Origin: Flavobacterium sp. AED
GTDB lineage: Bacteria > Bacteroidota > Bacteroidia > Flavobacteriales > Flavobacteriaceae
Length of the DNA: 64,000 nt
Reading direction: 5' to 3'
Assembly (NCBI RefSeq): GCF_000812945.1
Contig: NZ_JSYM01000005.1
Coordinates: 1-64,000 of the forward strand
The translations under genes and the position numbers were made by a program. Positions 16,282 to 25,506 of this stretch are shown in pieces. Each line of letters opens with the position of its first letter. Position 1 is the stretch's first letter. The notes beneath the pieces were generated by a model. That model was not told the origin of the DNA. It worked only from the letters and a program-made list of their open reading frames with translations, and made no database searches.

Positions 16282-17609
16282 TTTAATAATTTTTTAATTG
16301 TTTTTAATTTATCATTGTAAGGGGCATAACGCATCGGTAAATCCAACCAATTTGCTTTTTTTACGATTCCTTTTTTATGCGAAAAAGTGTCAAAACTCAA
16401 ACTGCCATGATACGCGCCTATTCCGCTATGGCCAACACCTCCAAAAGGTAATCTTTTATTAGAAAAATGGATTACCGTATCATTGATACAGCCACCACCA
16501 AAAGAATATTTGTGTATAATTTTTTGTGCAAACGAATGATTTTCTGTGAAAACATACAAGGCTAAAGGTTTCTCGTACTTAGAGATTATGGCATTTATTT
16601 CTGTCTCATTTTCATAGGAAAGAATAGGAAGTAAAGGACCAAAAATCTCTTCTTTCATAATCAGACTGTCCACATTCGATTCATCAATAAGCGTAGGGGA
16701 GATGTAACAATTTTCAATTTCAGTTTGACCTCCAAAAATAATTTTCTCTTCTTCAATCATATTGACTAATCGGAGCCAGTTTTTTTGATTTATTATTCGG
16801 GCATAATCGGGTGATAGTTTAGGGTTTTCACTATATGCTTTTGTGATTTCTTCTTTCATGAATTCCAAAAAATGGCTTTTCATGTTTTTTTGAATCAAAA
16901 TATAATCGGGTGCAATACACGTTTGTCCGGCGTTTATGAATTTTCCCCAAACGATTCTTTTGGCAGCGAGTTTTAAATTGGCAGTTTCATCAATAATACA
17001 AGGGTTTTTTCCGCCAAGCTCCAATGTTACGGGAGTTAGGTTTTCGGCGGCAGCTTTTGCCACAATTTTGCCAACCGGAACGCTTCCTGTAAAAAAAATA
17101 TAATCCCAGCGTTGTGAAAGTAAGTTCTGAGTGACTTCAACGCCGCCTTCTATAACTTCGACATGATTATTATGAAATGTTCGTTCAATAATTTTTGCAA
17201 TTATTTCGGACGTTTTTGGAGTGAGTTCAGAAGGTTTTAAAACTACTTGATTTCCTGCCGCAACAGCCGAAATTAAAGGACAAAGAGCCAGTTGAAACGG
17301 ATAATTCCAAGGCGCAATAATCAGTACTTTACCGTAAGGTTCTTTATAAATATAATCGGTGGAAGGGAAATTGAGAATGGAAGGGAAAACCCTCTTTGGC
17401 TTTGCCCATTTATGTAAATTCTTTATGGTGTCTTTTAATTCAGAAATAACGTAATTGGTTTCTGTGAGTACCGCTTCAAAAGCCGGTTTCTTAAAATCAT
17501 CGTATAAAGCTTGAATAATTTCATTTTCATGAGTAATAATGACATTCAGTAACTTTATTAAAGTTTCTTTTCTAGAACCTATATTAGTTTTGTAATTCAT
17601 TAGAGACAC
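16272..17609 (-). CDS. Aldehyde dehydrogenase family protein (class 3-like)
   Basis: A 445-residue NAD(P)-dependent aldehyde dehydrogenase, short like class 3/fatty-aldehyde enzymes. It shows the substrate-tunnel motif IIAPWNYPFQLALCPL, cofactor loop FTGSVPVGK, catalytic general base E197 in VTLELGGKNP, and nucleophile C231 in INAGQTCIAPDY. The C-terminal FGPLLPILSY and LPFGGVGHSGIGAYHG blocks are typical. The protein likely oxidises medium- or long-chain aldehydes from lipid turnover; this substrate class is inferred from the subfamily. It is the upstream partner of the overlapping nitroreductase gene, which suggests linked redox detoxification. Confidence 0.94.
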   Translation of the reverse strand: MSLMNYKTNIGSRKETLIKLLNVIITHENEIIQALYDDFKKPAFEAVLTETNYVISELKDTIKNLHKWAKPKRVFPSILNFPSTDYIYKEPYGKVLIIAPWNYPFQLALCPLISAVAAGNQVVLKPSELTPKTSEIIAKIIERTFHNNHVEVIEGGVEVTQNLLSQRWDYIFFTGSVPVGKIVAKAAAENLTPVTLELGGKNPCIIDETANLKLAAKRIVWGKFINAGQTCIAPDYILIQKNMKSHFLEFMKEEITKAYSENPKLSPDYARIINQKNWLRLVNMIEEEKIIFGGQTEIENCYISPTLIDESNVDSLIMKEEIFGPLLPILSYENETEINAIISKYEKPLALYVFTENHSFAQKIIHKYSFGGGCINDTVIHFSNKRLPFGGVGHSGIGAYHGSLSFDTFSHKKGIVKKANWLDLPMRYAPYNDKLKTIKKLLKWL

Positions 17610-17676
17610 ACCGTTTATTTAGTGCTATGCAAGTTAATTTTTATAATTTACATAATGAATTATTCTTAAAAAAAAA

Positions 17677-18366
17677 TTATAATGCTTCCCAGATAGAGTC
17701 TGATGGAGTAGGAGCAGTTATAGTAATAGCTTCTTTTGTAACGGGATGAATGAACGTTAATTTTCTAGCGTGCAAATGAATTCCACCGTCAGGATTACTA
17801 CGGTCAAACCCGTATTTTAAATCCCCTTTTATAGGACAACCTATAGCCGAAAGTTGCGCCCTGATTTGGTGATGTCTTCCTGTGTGAAGATTAATTTCTA
17901 ATGCAAAATAGTTATTGAGTTCCTTGAATATTTTATAATCTAAACTGGCTAATTTACTTTCAGGAACTTCTTTTATATGCGCTTTGGAAGTGTTATTTTT
18001 TTCGTTTCTTTTTATGTAATGAACGAGATTATCTTCTTCTTTTGAAGGTTTGTTTTTTACGATAGCCCAATACGTTTTTTGAGTTTCTCGATTGCTAAAC
18101 AGTTCATTCATTCGGGTTAAAGCCTTGCTTGTTCTGGCAAAAACGACTATTCCGGTTGTAGGTCTGTCTAAACGATGTACAACACCCAGAAAAACTTCCC
18201 CGGGTTTGTTGTATTTATCTTTGATGTATTCTTTAACAACTTCACTCAAAGGTTTATCACCGGTTTTATCGCCTTGCACAATATCGCCAACACGTTTATT
18301 GACAACAATAAGATGGTTGTCTTCGTGAAGAATTTGTAAGTTATTTTTATTCGAAATTATTTTCAT
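17677..18366 (-). CDS. RluA-family rRNA/tRNA pseudouridine synthase
   Basis: A 229-residue pseudouridine synthase consisting of the catalytic domain only, without an S4 RNA-binding domain. The catalytic Asp is D67 in VHRLDRPTTGIVVFA. The NLQILHEDNHLIVVNK opening and RHHQIRAQLSAIGCPIKGDLKYG motif are family hallmarks. It modifies a uridine in structured RNA, and the target site cannot be assigned from sequence. It follows panB on the same strand with a 94-bp gap and may be co-transcribed with it. Confidence 0.92.
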   Translation of the reverse strand: MKIISNKNNLQILHEDNHLIVVNKRVGDIVQGDKTGDKPLSEVVKEYIKDKYNKPGEVFLGVVHRLDRPTTGIVVFARTSKALTRMNELFSNRETQKTYWAIVKNKPSKEEDNLVHYIKRNEKNNTSKAHIKEVPESKLASLDYKIFKELNNYFALEINLHTGRHHQIRAQLSAIGCPIKGDLKYGFDRSNPDGGIHLHARKLTFIHPVTKEAITITAPTPSDSIWEAL

Positions 18367-18460
18367 TTGGATTTTTAGATTGTTGGACTTCTTAGAATAT
18401 CAAACTACTTAGATATTGAATCTAAATGGTCTAACTATCTAAAAATCTATGATGTCTAAA

Positions 18461-19279
18461 TTAATATTGCTCATTAGCATTAGGAAAATCACTCGATTTT
18501 ACATCAGCAACATATTGACTGATTGCAGTTGTCATTCCTTCATATAAATTCATGTATCTTCTCAAGAAACGAGGACTGAATTCATTATTCATACCAAGCA
18601 TATCGTGAATAACCAAAACTTGTCCGTCAACGCCACCCCCAGCACCAATACCAATAACTGGAATAGAGATGCTTTTGGCTACTTTTTCGGCTAAATCTGC
18701 AGGAACTTTTTCGATAACGATGGCAAAACAACCTAGTTTCTCAAGTAATTTAGCATCCTCCATTAATTTAAGTGCTTCTTCTTCTTCTTTGGCACGAACC
18801 GTATACGTTCCAAATTTATAGATAGATTGTGGGGTTAAACCCAAATGTCCCATTACTGGAATCCCTGCATTTAATATTTTCTTGATAGAATCTTTGATTT
18901 CTTTTCCACCTTCCAGTTTCACGGCATGTCCACCGCTTTCCTTCATGATTCTGATAGCTGAACGCAACGCTTCTTTTGGGTCAGATTGGTAACTTCCAAA
19001 AGGTAAATCAACCACAACCAAGGCTCTTTCTATGGCTCTAACTACAGAGGAAGCGTGGTATATCATTTGGTCCAAAGTAATAGGCAAAGTCGTTTCGTGT
19101 CCAGCCATTACATTCGAAGCAGAATCACCAACAAGGATTACATCGATTCCAGCAGTATCAACAATTTTAGCCATCGTATAATCATAAGCGGTCAGCATAG
19201 AAATTTTCTCTCCATTGGCTTTCATTTCAATTAATGACTTTGTTGTAATTCTTTTGTAATCTTTTTTTGCTACAGACAT
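18461..19279 (-). CDS. panB: 3-methyl-2-oxobutanoate hydroxymethyltransferase
   Basis: Ketopantoate hydroxymethyltransferase adds a hydroxymethyl group from methylene-tetrahydrofolate to alpha-ketoisovalerate, the first committed step to pantothenate and CoA. The 272-residue length is normal. Conserved segments include [34 protein letters not shown] (metal-binding Asp), [27 protein letters not shown] and [18 protein letters not shown]. The protein is a TIM barrel that forms a decamer in characterised bacteria. No other pantothenate genes are adjacent, and the only neighbour on its strand is the RluA-type enzyme. Confidence 0.97.
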   Translation of the reverse strand: MSVAKKDYKRITTKSLIEMKANGEKISMLTAYDYTMAKIVDTAGIDVILVGDSASNVMAGHETTLPITLDQMIYHASSVVRAIERALVVVDLPFGSYQSDPKEALRSAIRIMKESGGHAVKLEGGKEIKDSIKKILNAGIPVMGHLGLTPQSIYKFGTYTVRAKEEEEALKLMEDAKLLEKLGCFAIVIEKVPADLAEKVAKSISIPVIGIGAGGGVDGQVLVIHDMLGMNNEFSPRFLRRYMNLYEGMTTAISQYVADVKSSDFPNANEQY

Positions 19280-19460
19280 TTGATATTAGATTTCAGATTT
19301 AGTTTGTAAAAGTAGTAAAATCGATTAGTTTTAAACAAAAAAATGGACTTGAAATAAATCAAATCCATTTTTTAACCATTGTTAAATTGAAAATATTTAA
19401 AGTTATGTAAGTGATTTTTTTTATTTATTGTTTTTATCAAAAAATCATTTCCAACTTGAT

Positions 19461-20570
19461 TTAAGATATTTTTTTATTTATCCATTGTCTTACAGGTATG
19501 TCATATAATTTCAAGCAAATGTAAGCAAGCGCAACACACGATAATAAAACTAATATACTTACAGGAAATGCTTCACTAAAGGGTATTTTATTATCTGCTA
19601 CCCATCCTGTATATATGTATATTATTGGATAGTGAGTAATGTATATCGGATACGAAATATCACCGAAAAATTTACATACCCGTGAAGAAAATTTACTTTT
19701 AATCTCTCCGCTTGCCGCCAAGAAAATAATCAGAGGGAAAAATAAAATTACAACTGCTGAATCATAAATACCATTCAGCCATAAATGCTCACTTCCACCA
19801 ATCCTTGGCATAGCTAATGCTGTTATAACTAGTAAACTACACCAAAAAAAAGCATTTTTTACGTGAATCAATTTTCCTATACGGAAAAGCAATAATCCTG
19901 CAAAAAAGGGATACATCATTCGAGCAAAACCAATATGCATTTGCGTTGGTTCTAGTGACCAACCTCCAATAATATCCCCATTTGGGCTTGTAACTGCAAG
20001 ATGAATTAATGCGCAGCCAGCAAGAAATACGAGTATCGAAAGCGCAGTTTTTGAAAATTTTCTAACAAAAAGAGCATACAAAATATTGGCAATATATTCA
20101 TAAAACAATGACCAACCTGGGCCATTTAGAGGATGCAATTCTGTCCATCCACGAATATCCAAAGAAGGTGGGACAGGAATCAGCGTAAATCCAATGAACA
20201 TTACCAATAGCATTTTCCATACAGGTACATCATGAATAGTAGGCCACAATATTGAATCTTGAAAATAGAATAACAAAGCTCCGATAATCATTCCCATAAT
20301 TACCATAGGCTGAAGACGAATCAATCGGCGTTTGAAAAAATTTCCAATCGACATAGTATCCCATCGGTCATCATAGGCATAGCCAATAACAAAACCAGAT
20401 AATAAAAAGAAAAAATCAACCGCAAGATACCCGTGGTTTATTATTTGGTCCAGATGACTTGTAGCATGTGCCTCAAAAATGTGAAAAGTAACCACCATCA
20501 ATGCGGCTACGCCACGCAAACCATCTAAGATAGGATAATGGGGTTTTGATTTTAAAGTGCTTATATTCAT
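19461..20570 (-). CDS. Acyltransferase 3 family membrane protein (OafA/YrhL-like)
   Basis: A 369-residue integral membrane O-acyltransferase with about ten predicted spans. The N-terminal LDGLRGVAALMVVTFHIFEAH contains the conserved RG and His typical of PF01757, followed by GYLAVDFFFLLSGFVIGYAYDDR and FFKRRLIRLQP. Such enzymes transfer acetyl or other acyl groups from a cytoplasmic donor to surface polysaccharides or lipids. The acceptor is unknown, and no lipopolysaccharide or capsule gene cluster is visible nearby. A matching TAnnTTTG element lies 42 bp upstream, so it is likely its own transcription unit separate from the glycosidase. Confidence 0.92.
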   Translation of the reverse strand: MNISTLKSKPHYPILDGLRGVAALMVVTFHIFEAHATSHLDQIINHGYLAVDFFFLLSGFVIGYAYDDRWDTMSIGNFFKRRLIRLQPMVIMGMIIGALLFYFQDSILWPTIHDVPVWKMLLVMFIGFTLIPVPPSLDIRGWTELHPLNGPGWSLFYEYIANILYALFVRKFSKTALSILVFLAGCALIHLAVTSPNGDIIGGWSLEPTQMHIGFARMMYPFFAGLLLFRIGKLIHVKNAFFWCSLLVITALAMPRIGGSEHLWLNGIYDSAVVILFFPLIIFLAASGEIKSKFSSRVCKFFGDISYPIYITHYPIIYIYTGWVADNKIPFSEAFPVSILVLLSCVALAYICLKLYDIPVRQWINKKIS

Positions 20571-20611
20571 GTCTTTATCTTGTGTTTTTGTCGTAAGTTA
20601 GTATTTGGTTT

Positions 20612-20619
20612 CAAAAATA
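20612..20619 (-). promoter_or_regulatory. Predicted -7 element of the acyltransferase promoter
   Basis: The plus strand reads caaaaata, which is TATTTTTG on the minus strand and matches TAnnTTTG exactly. It lies 42 bp before the start codon, giving a leader of about 35 nt. Confidence 0.45.
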
Positions 20620-20743
20620 TATATTTCTCTACTTAAAAAAAGCATTTTTTCTCCTTGATCGTTAAATAGTTTAAAGGGTATGTAAATTAATCAAACTTAT
20701 TTCAAGTTAGGGAAAAACTTAAATAGCACTTAATCTTTATTAT

Positions 20744-20771
20744 AAAAGCCCAACATTGCTGTCAGGCTTTT
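20744..20771 (-). terminator. Short GC-tipped hairpin after the glycosidase gene
   Basis: aaaagcc (20744-20750) pairs with ggctttt (20765-20771). It lies about 57 bp beyond the GH3 stop on the minus strand. The stem is only 7 bp perfect, extendable with mismatches, and the U tract is weak. Confidence 0.45.
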
Positions 20772-20827
20772 AATTACTACTTCTTTGAAGAAGCTGCATC
20801 AATAATTTAATAATTGTAATGTATAAA

Positions 20828-23290
20828 TTAGTGTTTTAAGTCTGCAAATTTTGCATCCGGAGCAAACGCTGCATTTGTTTTTTCAACAATTTTCTCTTTT
20901 GCTAAAGTAAAATTTGCTGTTTGCTTAATATTTAATGATGACGTTCCAATTGCTACTTTATAAGAACCTGCTTCAGCAATCCAAGCATTTTTGTTAGGAA
21001 TAAATGAAGCTAAATCTTTTGAATTTAATGTCAATACAATCGTTTGACTTTCTCCAGGTTGTAATAAATTAGTTTTACCAAAAGCTTTTAATTCTTCTGT
21101 TGGTTTATCAATTGTTTTTGCAGGAGCAGAAAGATATAGTTCTACTACTTCTTTACCTGCTATTTTACCGGTATTTTTTACGGTTACGGTAACATTCATT
21201 TTGTCTGTAAATGTGCTTGAACTCAATTTTAAATTAGATATATCAAATGTTGTATAAGATAATCCGTAACCAAATTCATAAGATGGTTTTACATGGAATG
21301 TATTGAAATAACGGTATCCAACATAAATTCCTTCTTCATAAGTTACACTTGTAGGATTTTCAGCAGGTGTTCCAATCCAGTTTTTAGCGGATGGTGTATC
21401 TTCATATTTTACAGGGAAAGTCATTGTTAATTTTCCAGAAGGAGTTACTTTTCCAGAGAAAACATCCGCAACAGAATTTCCACCTTCTTGACCCGGTTGC
21501 CAAGGTAAAAGGATAGCATCTACTTTATCTTTCCAGCTAGCTGTTTCGATTACACCACCAATGTTTAAAACTACAACTACTTTTTTGCCTTGAGCATGAA
21601 AAGCTGTTGAAACCGTATTGATTAAGTTGATTTCATCTTGAGCTAAATTAAAATCTTCATCTACTTTACGGTCATCTCCTTCACCAGCATTTCTTCCAAT
21701 TGTGATTAATGCTAATTCAGAAGTATTCGCTTTATTTTGAACGATTTCCGAATTTAATTCTAATTCAGGAAGTCTTTTTGGAGTTGCCAATAAACCTTCT
21801 TTTTCACGTCTTTTTGTTTCAATCTCTTTTTGAGTAGCCATAAAAGGTTTGTATAATCCTTCTAATTCTTTGTCAATTGAGAATCCTGAGTTCGTTAAAC
21901 CATCAATTAATGAAACAGAATAGGCTTCGTTAACATCACCACTACCTGTTCCACCTGAGATAAAATCATAAGAGGTTACACCAAAAACGGCTAAAGGAGC
22001 TGATTTTGAAGTAAAAGGCAATACATTATTATTTTTTAATAAAACTACCCCTTCTGCAGCAGCTTGTCTTGTAACTTCTGCATTTTCTTTTAAGTTTGGT
22101 TTGTTAGAATATTTGTAATTGCTCATTGCGGGAGATCTCATAACCAATTCTAATACTCTTCTTAAATTGATATTGATTGCTTCTTTAGATAATTTTCCGC
22201 TTTTTATATCTTCAGCAATTACTTTTTGTTGTGCAGGTAAACCCGGCATCAATAAATCATTTCCTGCTGTAAGTTGTTTGGCCACATCACTAACAACGTT
22301 TTTATCCATAATAGCTCCAAATCCATTATAACCTCCAAACCAGTCTGTCATTACTAATCCTTTGAATCCCCATTCGTTACGAAGTACAGTAGTCAATAGA
22401 TCTTTACGTGCTGATGTGTAAGTGCCATTTAATAAGTTATAAGATGACATTACCGTCCATGGTTGTGATTCTTTAACTGTAATTTCAAATCCTCGTAGGT
22501 ATATTTCGCGTAACGCTCTTTCGCTAACATGAGCATTAACACCCATTCTGTTTCTTTCCTGATTGTTGGCAGCAAAGTGTTTTATTGAGGTTCCTACACC
22601 ATTAGATTGTACACCATTTACCATTGCAGCTGCAATTTTCCCAGCTATTAATGGATCTTCAGAATAGTATTCAAAATTTCTTCCACATAATGGGTTTCTG
22701 TGAATATTCATTCCCGGACCTAATAAAACATCAACTCCATATTCTTTTACCTCATTACCCATTGCTTTACCAACAGTATTGATAAGTGCTACATTCCAAG
22801 TAGAAGCTAGTGCTGTTCCCACAGGGAATGCGGTAGCATAATACGTATTCGAATCATCTTCTCTAATGGATTTGATACGCAAACCAGCAGGACCATCAGA
22901 TACAATTACGGAAGGAATTCCTAAACGAGAAATGGCTGTTGTTCCTCCTGCAGAACCGGGAACTTTTGCGGTGTCTTTTTCAGTGGAAAACTGCATTTTA
23001 GCCCAGTCAAAACCTGGCATTCCTATTCCAATAAGCATACTCGCTTTTTCGTCATCAGTCATTTGATTGATTAAATCTTGAATTCGGTCTTGAGTTGAAA
23101 GACGGTAATCTTCGTATCGGTCTAACTTTCCATTTTTATTTAAATCAGAAAAGGTAAATCCATTAACAGTGATTATTGGATTTGGTTTAGTCTCTTTTAC
23201 TTCTGGGTTTTTTGCCCAAGAAATTCCAGAAATGACAAGCGCTGACAGCAGCGAAGTCTTTGCGATTTTTGAAATTGAATTGTTCTTCAT
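20828..23290 (-). CDS. bglX: Glycoside hydrolase family 3 beta-glycosidase, exported
   Basis: An 820-residue GH3 enzyme of the BglX architecture. A signal peptide (about residues 1-26, ending ISWA) is followed by a short EF-hand-like calcium loop D49-E60 (DLNKNGKLDRYED). Next come the GH3 N-terminal TIM barrel (KHFAANNQERNR; nucleophile D316 in VMTDWFGGYNG), the C-terminal alpha/beta sandwich, and a fibronectin-III-like domain (about 690-795). It probably hydrolyses beta-linked gluco- or xylo-oligosaccharides in the periplasm; the exact sugar is not readable. It is divergent from a Nudix/winged-helix regulator, with a perfect palindrome 27 bp upstream of its start, so repression or induction by that regulator is likely. 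The gene symbol is by family only. Confidence 0.93.
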   Translation of the reverse strand: MKNNSISKIAKTSLLSALVISGISWAKNPEVKETKPNPIITVNGFTFSDLNKNGKLDRYEDYRLSTQDRIQDLINQMTDDEKASMLIGIGMPGFDWAKMQFSTEKDTAKVPGSAGGTTAISRLGIPSVIVSDGPAGLRIKSIREDDSNTYYATAFPVGTALASTWNVALINTVGKAMGNEVKEYGVDVLLGPGMNIHRNPLCGRNFEYYSEDPLIAGKIAAAMVNGVQSNGVGTSIKHFAANNQERNRMGVNAHVSERALREIYLRGFEITVKESQPWTVMSSYNLLNGTYTSARKDLLTTVLRNEWGFKGLVMTDWFGGYNGFGAIMDKNVVSDVAKQLTAGNDLLMPGLPAQQKVIAEDIKSGKLSKEAININLRRVLELVMRSPAMSNYKYSNKPNLKENAEVTRQAAAEGVVLLKNNNVLPFTSKSAPLAVFGVTSYDFISGGTGSGDVNEAYSVSLIDGLTNSGFSIDKELEGLYKPFMATQKEIETKRREKEGLLATPKRLPELELNSEIVQNKANTSELALITIGRNAGEGDDRKVDEDFNLAQDEINLINTVSTAFHAQGKKVVVVLNIGGVIETASWKDKVDAILLPWQPGQEGGNSVADVFSGKVTPSGKLTMTFPVKYEDTPSAKNWIGTPAENPTSVTYEEGIYVGYRYFNTFHVKPSYEFGYGLSYTTFDISNLKLSSSTFTDKMNVTVTVKNTGKIAGKEVVELYLSAPAKTIDKPTEELKAFGKTNLLQPGESQTIVLTLNSKDLASFIPNKNAWIAEAGSYKVAIGTSSLNIKQTANFTLAKEKIVEKTNAAFAPDAKFADLKH

Positions 23291-23316
23291 TTGGTTTTTT
23301 TAGTAAATAGTTTTTT

Positions 23317-23339
23317 TATTGCTTCATTATGAAGCAATA
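23317..23339. promoter_or_regulatory. Perfect 23-bp palindrome, candidate operator of the Nudix-type regulator
   Basis: Arms tattgcttcat (23317-23327) and atgaagcaata (23329-23339) are exact inverted copies around one central base. It is the strongest inverted repeat in the 158-bp divergent spacer between the GH3 and regulator genes, 27 bp from the GH3 start. Nudix-related regulators of the NrtR/AraR group bind palindromes of about this length. Confidence 0.6.
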
Positions 23340-23424
23340 TTAATTATTTTTTTTAATATTTGCAAAAAAAGACAGTTTATTTTTTGATTATCAGTTTTTA
23401 AAGTGAAAATTATAATCAATTTCG

Positions 23425-23432
23425 TATTTTTG
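23425..23432 (+). promoter_or_regulatory. Predicted -7 element of the Nudix-type regulator gene
   Basis: TATTTTTG matches TAnnTTTG exactly and ends 16 bp before the ATG at 23449, giving a leader of about 10 nt. Confidence 0.5.
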
Positions 23433-23448
23433 CAATCAATATAAAATA

Positions 23449-24195
23449 ATGGAATTTAATAAAATAATAGAAGGAAAATCAGCTGAAGCTTGGGATATAT
23501 ACATCCCAAATTTATCCGTGGATTGTGTCGTTTTTGGATTTCATGACACTATCTTAAAAGTGTTGGTTACAAGATTGAAAGAGGCAGATCTTTGGGCTCT
23601 TCCCGGAGGATATGTTTTAAAAACAGAAAATCTTAAAGAGGCGGCCAATAGAATTTTATTTAGTAGAACAGGTGCGCAAAATATTTATTTGCAAGAATTT
23701 AAAGTCTTTAGTGATTTAAATCGATCCGATGGAATTTTTGATGATTTTCCGGACACGCTATGGAACAAACAGCGATTTCTATCCGTTGGATTTTATGCCT
23801 TAGTTGATTTTCACCATGTAAATTTAGTTATGGATGATTTTTCTGATGCGTGCGAATGGAAATCAATTGATGAATTGCCAGATTTTATGATGGATCACAG
23901 AAGTATTTTTGATAAAGCATTAGAAACGCTGCGCAGACAATTAAATCATAAACCTATTGGCTACAGTTTATTGCCTGAAAAATTTACGATGCCTGAACTT
24001 CAAAAATTGTATGAAATTATTTTAGCAAAGAAGTTGAATCGCGGTAATTTTTATAGAAAGATGCTGCGTTATGATATCCTCGAAAAATTAGAAGAAAGCA
24101 GAAAAGGGGGAGCGCATAAAGCACCGGATTTATATAAATTTGATTTAGAAAAATACCGATTAGCACTTAAAAATGGATTAAATGAAGGTTGGTAG
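23449..24195 (+). CDS. Nudix-related transcriptional regulator (NrtR/AraR-like)
   Basis: A 248-residue protein with an N-terminal Nudix-fold domain (about residues 20-150) and a C-terminal winged helix (about 160-245: LPEKFTMPELQKLYEIILAKKLNRGNFYRKMLR). The Nudix box is degenerate. GGYVLKTENLKEAANRIL keeps the glycine and overall spacing but lacks the REUxEE catalytic glutamates, so the domain should sense a ligand and not hydrolyse it. In Bacteroides, the related AraR controls sugar utilisation. Divergence from a GH3 gene, with a perfect palindrome between, suggests a carbohydrate-responsive regulator of that gene; the effector is unknown. Confidence 0.88.
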   Translation: MEFNKIIEGKSAEAWDIYIPNLSVDCVVFGFHDTILKVLVTRLKEADLWALPGGYVLKTENLKEAANRILFSRTGAQNIYLQEFKVFSDLNRSDGIFDDFPDTLWNKQRFLSVGFYALVDFHHVNLVMDDFSDACEWKSIDELPDFMMDHRSIFDKALETLRRQLNHKPIGYSLLPEKFTMPELQKLYEIILAKKLNRGNFYRKMLRYDILEKLEESRKGGAHKAPDLYKFDLEKYRLALKNGLNEGW

Positions 24196-24362
24196 AAATT
24201 TTAAGTTTTTGAAGGAGTGCATTTGTATTTTCATCATTGACGGAGAATAAGAAGTACATATTCTTCTTTACTGGAAACGTTTTAAGAAATCAGCGAAAGA
24301 AATCTTTATAAAATCTTTATGTCTTGTTCAGATATATTATAAAATACTTACAACATATCATT

Positions 24363-24370
24363 TAACTTTG
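24363..24370 (+). promoter_or_regulatory. Predicted -7 element of the KdpD-like kinase gene
   Basis: TAACTTTG matches TAnnTTTG exactly. Transcription would start near 24377, downstream of the GTG at 24373, which favours the in-frame GTG at 24394 as the true kinase start. The preceding 177-bp gap shows no other feature. Confidence 0.55.
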
Positions 24371-24372
24371 TA

Positions 24373-25506
24373 GTGTTAATAAGAAAGATAGTTGTGAGAA
24401 GTATTTTAAACCAAATAAAAAGAGAAAACCAATACCTGATATGTGTATTGTCAGTAAGCATAGTTGCTTCGCTATGTTTGTTCACTAGAGATTATTTGGA
24501 TTACAAAATTGTGGGTTATTTATTGTTGGTTGTAGTTTCTTTATTAGCTACATTTTTAGATATTTTTCCAGTATTGTTAAGTGCTATCTTAAGTGCTTTA
24601 ATCATGAATTTTTTCTTTTTGAAACCCTATTATACATTTCATATCAGTAATGCCGAAGATTCTTTATTATTGTTTTTATTCTTTCTAATTGCACTTATCA
24701 ACGGAGTTTTGACCTATAGAATTAGAAAAGCCGAAAAAATATTGCAAATAAAAGAACTCAGGATAAATACAATGAAGCTATACGATGCTTTATTGGATTC
24801 ATTATCACATGAATTACGGACTCCCATTTCTACAATTATGGGCTCCATAGATACGATACAAAGTAAAACGTTAACTATTTCTGAGGAAAATAAACAAAAA
24901 TTATATTCCGAAATCGAAAAAGCATCTTTACGTTTAAATCATCAAGTAGAGAATTTATTGAATATGTCCAGGTTAGAATCGGGTGTAATACAACCAAAAA
25001 TGGATTGGTGTGATTTAAAAGAATTGGTTTATAATGTTCTGGATAGTTTGAAGGATGATTTACAATTTCATAAAATTGTTGTTGTTGCTGATGAAAATTT
25101 ACCGCTTTTCAAATTGGATTACGGTTTGATGGAACAAATTATTTATAATTTGGTTTTTAATGCTTCACAGTATACTCCAAAAGGTGCTAAAATAGAAATC
25201 AAAGTAGAATATAATCCGGATATTGATTTTGAATATAATCCAGATAAATTAATACCGTGTGTCATCACTATTTCCGATGATGGAAACGGTTTCCCAGAAG
25301 CTGAAATAGATAAAGTCTTTGATAAATTCTACAGATTGCAAAATTCTAAAACGGGAGGAACCGGATTAGGATTGTCTATTGTAAAAGGTTTTGTTGAAGC
25401 CCAAAATGGTAAAATAACTTTAGAAAATAAAGAAGAAGGCGGTTCCTCTTTTAAAATATATTTCCCAACATTAGTAATGAATACAGCAGCCATTTCAAAT
25501 GAATAA
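24373..25506 (+). CDS. Sensor histidine kinase, KdpD C-terminal type (DUF4118-HisKA-HATPase)
   Basis: A 377-residue kinase equivalent to the C-terminal half of KdpD. Four membrane spans (about residues 20-115, with the DUF4118 signature FLDIFPVLLSAILSALIMNFFFLKPYYTF split by loops) precede HisKA with H146 in SLSHELRTPIST and an HATPase with GTGLGLSIVKG. The N-terminal KdpD sensor and universal-stress-protein domains are absent. The start is a GTG; the in-frame GTG at 24394 fits the promoter better and gives 370 residues. Its end overlaps the response regulator by 8 bp. The likely signal is potassium limitation or turgor, inferred from homology and the downstream kup gene. Confidence 0.88.
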   Translation: MLIRKIVVRSILNQIKRENQYLICVLSVSIVASLCLFTRDYLDYKIVGYLLLVVVSLLATFLDIFPVLLSAILSALIMNFFFLKPYYTFHISNAEDSLLLFLFFLIALINGVLTYRIRKAEKILQIKELRINTMKLYDALLDSLSHELRTPISTIMGSIDTIQSKTLTISEENKQKLYSEIEKASLRLNHQVENLLNMSRLESGVIQPKMDWCDLKELVYNVLDSLKDDLQFHKIVVVADENLPLFKLDYGLMEQIIYNLVFNASQYTPKGAKIEIKVEYNPDIDFEYNPDKLIPCVITISDDGNGFPEAEIDKVFDKFYRLQNSKTGGTGLGLSIVKGFVEAQNGKITLENKEEGGSSFKIYFPTLVMNTAAISNE

